A stretch of DNA of 64,000 bases, from contig JAHXQP010000025.1 of NCBI GenBank assembly GCA_019391515.1, forward strand, positions 186,001 through 250,000, written 5' to 3'. The translations under genes were made by a program, and so were the position numbers. Below are positions 62,282 through 64,000 of the stretch, piece after piece. Source of the DNA: Clostridiaceae bacterium. GTDB lineage: Bacteria; Bacillota; Clostridia; Tissierellales; Sporanaerobacteraceae. The notes under the pieces are model-generated. The model worked only from the letters and a program-made list of their open reading frames with translations. It did not search any database and was not told the DNA's origin. Each line of letters opens with the position of its first letter. Positions within the stretch are counted from its first letter, which is position 1.

Positions 62282-64000
62282 CTACAATCTTGTTATTATA
62301 GACTCCTTACCTAGCCTTGCCTTACCCTGCCTTTTCATATATTCTTCAACATCAAAAAAGTTCCTATCATCATAATCTTCTAGGAATTTATAATTCTTAT
62401 GTTTTGTAATATCAAACTTCTCTGATAGAAATGGTCTCACACCTCTAAGTTGCATAATACACTTGCTTCCATCCATTACAAAAAGCTCATCCTTGGTCAT
62501 AAGCTCCTTACCAGTCTTTTGATAATTAAGACCAAAGGACTTTTGATTACTCCTTGTTTCCGATGTATTAAATAGGTCAATAGTTTCCTTACCTAATGTT
62601 TCTGAAATCTCTTTTAAAGTTCCATTCTCCTTGCCTCCTAAGAATAGGGTTGTATCACAGTTTCCTATTATGGTATCTGCATTATCCTTGTATATTGCCT
62701 TTAGTTGGGATTGAGCCTGCAATACGATACAGGCACTTATCTCCCTTGATCTTATTGTAGCTATTAGTTTTTCAAATTTTGGAATCAAGCCTATATTTGC
62801 AAACTCATCTAGAAGACACCTAACATGGATGGGTAGCCTTCCACCATATACATCATCAGCCTTATCACAGAGTAGGTTAAACATCTGAGAATACATGAGT
62901 GATACAACAAAGTTAAATGTATCATCTGTATCTGAAATAATTACAAAAAGAGCAGTTTTTCTGTCTCCTAGAATATCTAGTTCCATCTCATCCTCACTCA
63001 TTAAATCCCTAAGTTCCTTAATATCAAAGGGAGCTAGCCTTGCACCACAGGATATTAAAATGGATTTTGCTGTCTTTCCAGCTGCTAACTTATATTTACG
63101 ATATTGCTTAACTGCAAAATGATCTGGATTCTTTTCTTCTAAGGCTTCAAACATATAATCTACCGCATTTTTAAAATTCTCATCCTCCTCCCTAACCTCA
63201 CTAGCATCTATCATGGCTAGTAGGGTTGTAAAATTTTGTTCTTCTTTTGGTGTTTCATAAAAGATATAGCCAATTAAGGCTGTATAGTAAAGCCTTTCAG
63301 CTTTCACCCAAAAATCCTCTCCTGACTTTTCTCCTTCTCCTTTGGTATTGGCTATGATAGTCTGGACCAGTTTCAAAATATCTTTTTCACTTCTAAGATA
63401 GGCAAAGGGATTATATTTCATACTCTTTTTAAAGTTAATGGTATTTAGAGTTTTTATCTCGTAACCATTCATTTCTAACATCTTGCCACACTCATGAAGT
63501 AGACTTCCTTTAGGATCAGTTACTACATAGCTAGAATGGAGTTGCATAAGATTAGGCTTTACAAAGAATCTTGTCTTCCCTGAACCAGAACCACCAATTA
63601 CAAGAACATTTTTATTCCTTGCATACTTGGGATTTTTAGGTCTACTATTCATAGTAATTCTTTCTGTTTCTGTAAGAAGGAGATTATTTCTATAATCTTC
63701 ATCCATATAAGGAGCAATATCCTTTGAATTTCCCCATCTTGCTGAACCATATTCCTCACCTTTTCTAAATTTTTTAGCATTTTTACCCTTGTTATAGATA
63801 ATAAACTTAATCAATATAGCTAGGATAAATCCTGCAAGTAAGTCCTTGGGGTCTAGGCTAGGATATAGTCTAATTGTTTCTATTTCCAAGACCGCTTGGA
63901 ATAAACGGTCTATTAAATCACCTCCTACATATGAATTTATATGGTGAGAAAAAATATCCCCTAAATAGAAAAATGCAAGATAAGGTATGTTCTTCTTAAG
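62282..64000 (-). CDS. virD4: VirD4/TraG type IV coupling protein (5' end beyond the window)
   Basis: The minus frame is open from the stop at 62282 to the right edge and beyond, so the start is outside. It contains a transmembrane helix LLAGFILAILIKFIIY, preceded by another hydrophobic stretch in the last 100 bases. Then GSARWGNSKDI, Walker A VIGGSGSGKTRFFVKPN, DPKGSLLHECGKML, Walker B CLLDEFANIGLIPKFEK and VLQAQSQLKAIY follow. It recruits the relaxase-DNA complex to the channel. An apparent TTG start at 63889 is only internal. Confidence 0.94.
   Translation of the reverse strand, partial: LKKNIPYLAFFYLGDIFSHHINSYVGGDLIDRLFQAVLEIETIRLYPSLDPKDLLAGFILAILIKFIIYNKGKNAKKFRKGEEYGSARWGNSKDIAPYMDEDYRNNLLLTETERITMNSRPKNPKYARNKNVLVIGGSGSGKTRFFVKPNLMQLHSSYVVTDPKGSLLHECGKMLEMNGYEIKTLNTINFKKSMKYNPFAYLRSEKDILKLVQTIIANTKGEGEKSGEDFWVKAERLYYTALIGYIFYETPKEEQNFTTLLAMIDASEVREEDENFKNAVDYMFEALEEKNPDHFAVKQYRKYKLAAGKTAKSILISCGARLAPFDIKELRDLMSEDEMELDILGDRKTALFVIISDTDDTFNFVVSLMYSQMFNLLCDKADDVYGGRLPIHVRCLLDEFANIGLIPKFEKLIATIRSREISACIVLQAQSQLKAIYKDNADTIIGNCDTTLFLGGKENGTLKEISETLGKETIDLFNTSETRSNQKSFGLNYQKTGKELMTKDELFVMDGSKCIMQLRGVRPFLSEKFDITKHKNYKFLEDYDDRNFFDVEEYMKRQGKARLGKESIITRL

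Noticed and set aside
1-64000. CRISPR arrays, rRNA or tRNA genes
   Set aside because: No regularly spaced repeat array, no rRNA-like stretch and no cloverleaf with a TTCRA arm were found on reading both strands.

Overview
The window is AT-rich DNA with Shine-Dalgarno starts (AGGAGG type), short gaps and overlapping genes. This fits a low-GC Gram-positive anaerobe (Clostridia/Tissierellia, for example the Anaerococcus/Peptoniphilus group). That placement is inferred from base composition and gene families only. Almost the whole window appears to be one integrative and conjugative element (ICE) related to the Tn1549/CTn family. It starts near base 1207 and runs off the right edge. Nearly all genes are on the minus strand, so transcription runs right to left.

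Layout from left to right. (1) 1-1206 is the C-terminal part of a chromosomal type I restriction gene (hsdR), cut off inside its Walker A codons; this is the likely integration site. (2) 1244-9565 is the recombination and regulation end: a GIY-YIG-like gene, three overlapping large serine recombinases, three tiny genes, a sigma-70-like factor with a leader peptide and RBS-adjacent hairpin, a duplicated ~85 nt motif, a zinc-ribbon protein and a LexA-like repressor with its operator. (3) 9596-14525 is a cargo cassette: tet(T) tetracycline resistance with a leader/attenuator and decayed gene fragments, flanked by two ~620 bp direct repeats that each carry a membrane-protein gene (the second copy is frameshifted). 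(4) 14615-18834 is a histidine kinase, response regulator and three-gene ABC transporter of the lantibiotic/antimicrobial-peptide immunity type. (5) 18990-23256 is a truncated group II intron lying directly behind a terminator, then a YobI-like 1207-residue P-loop protein with a small partner. (6) 23491-25340 is a probable oriT, mobC and a MOBP-type relaxase, the main plus-strand block. (7) 25358-35783 is a defence operon: XRE regulator, hsdM, hsdS, hsdR, then a CBASS set (CD-NTase, E1/E2 Cap2, JAB Cap3 and an unfamiliar two-TM effector candidate). (8) 35863-50740 is DNA processing: a RadC-like JAB protein, a giant methylase/helicase gene split by an intact 2511-nt group II intron, a C5 DNA methyltransferase and topoisomerase III. 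(9) 50831-64000 is the conjugation apparatus: VWA/coiled-coil surface protein, DUF4366, DUF4315, NlpC/P60 hydrolase, VirB4, PrgI, VirB6-like, Maff2, SSB, a regulator pair and the VirD4 coupling protein (truncated by the window edge).

How the parts fit. VirD4, VirB4, PrgI, the VirB6-like protein, Maff2 and the NlpC protein would build the mating channel. MobC and the relaxase process oriT, while TopB, SSB and the helicase/methylase support transfer DNA and the serine recombinases integrate it. The most notable theme is restriction replacement. The element appears to sit inside a resident type I hsdR and brings its own complete type I system, which is apparently co-transcribed with an anti-phage CBASS module under one operator-containing promoter.
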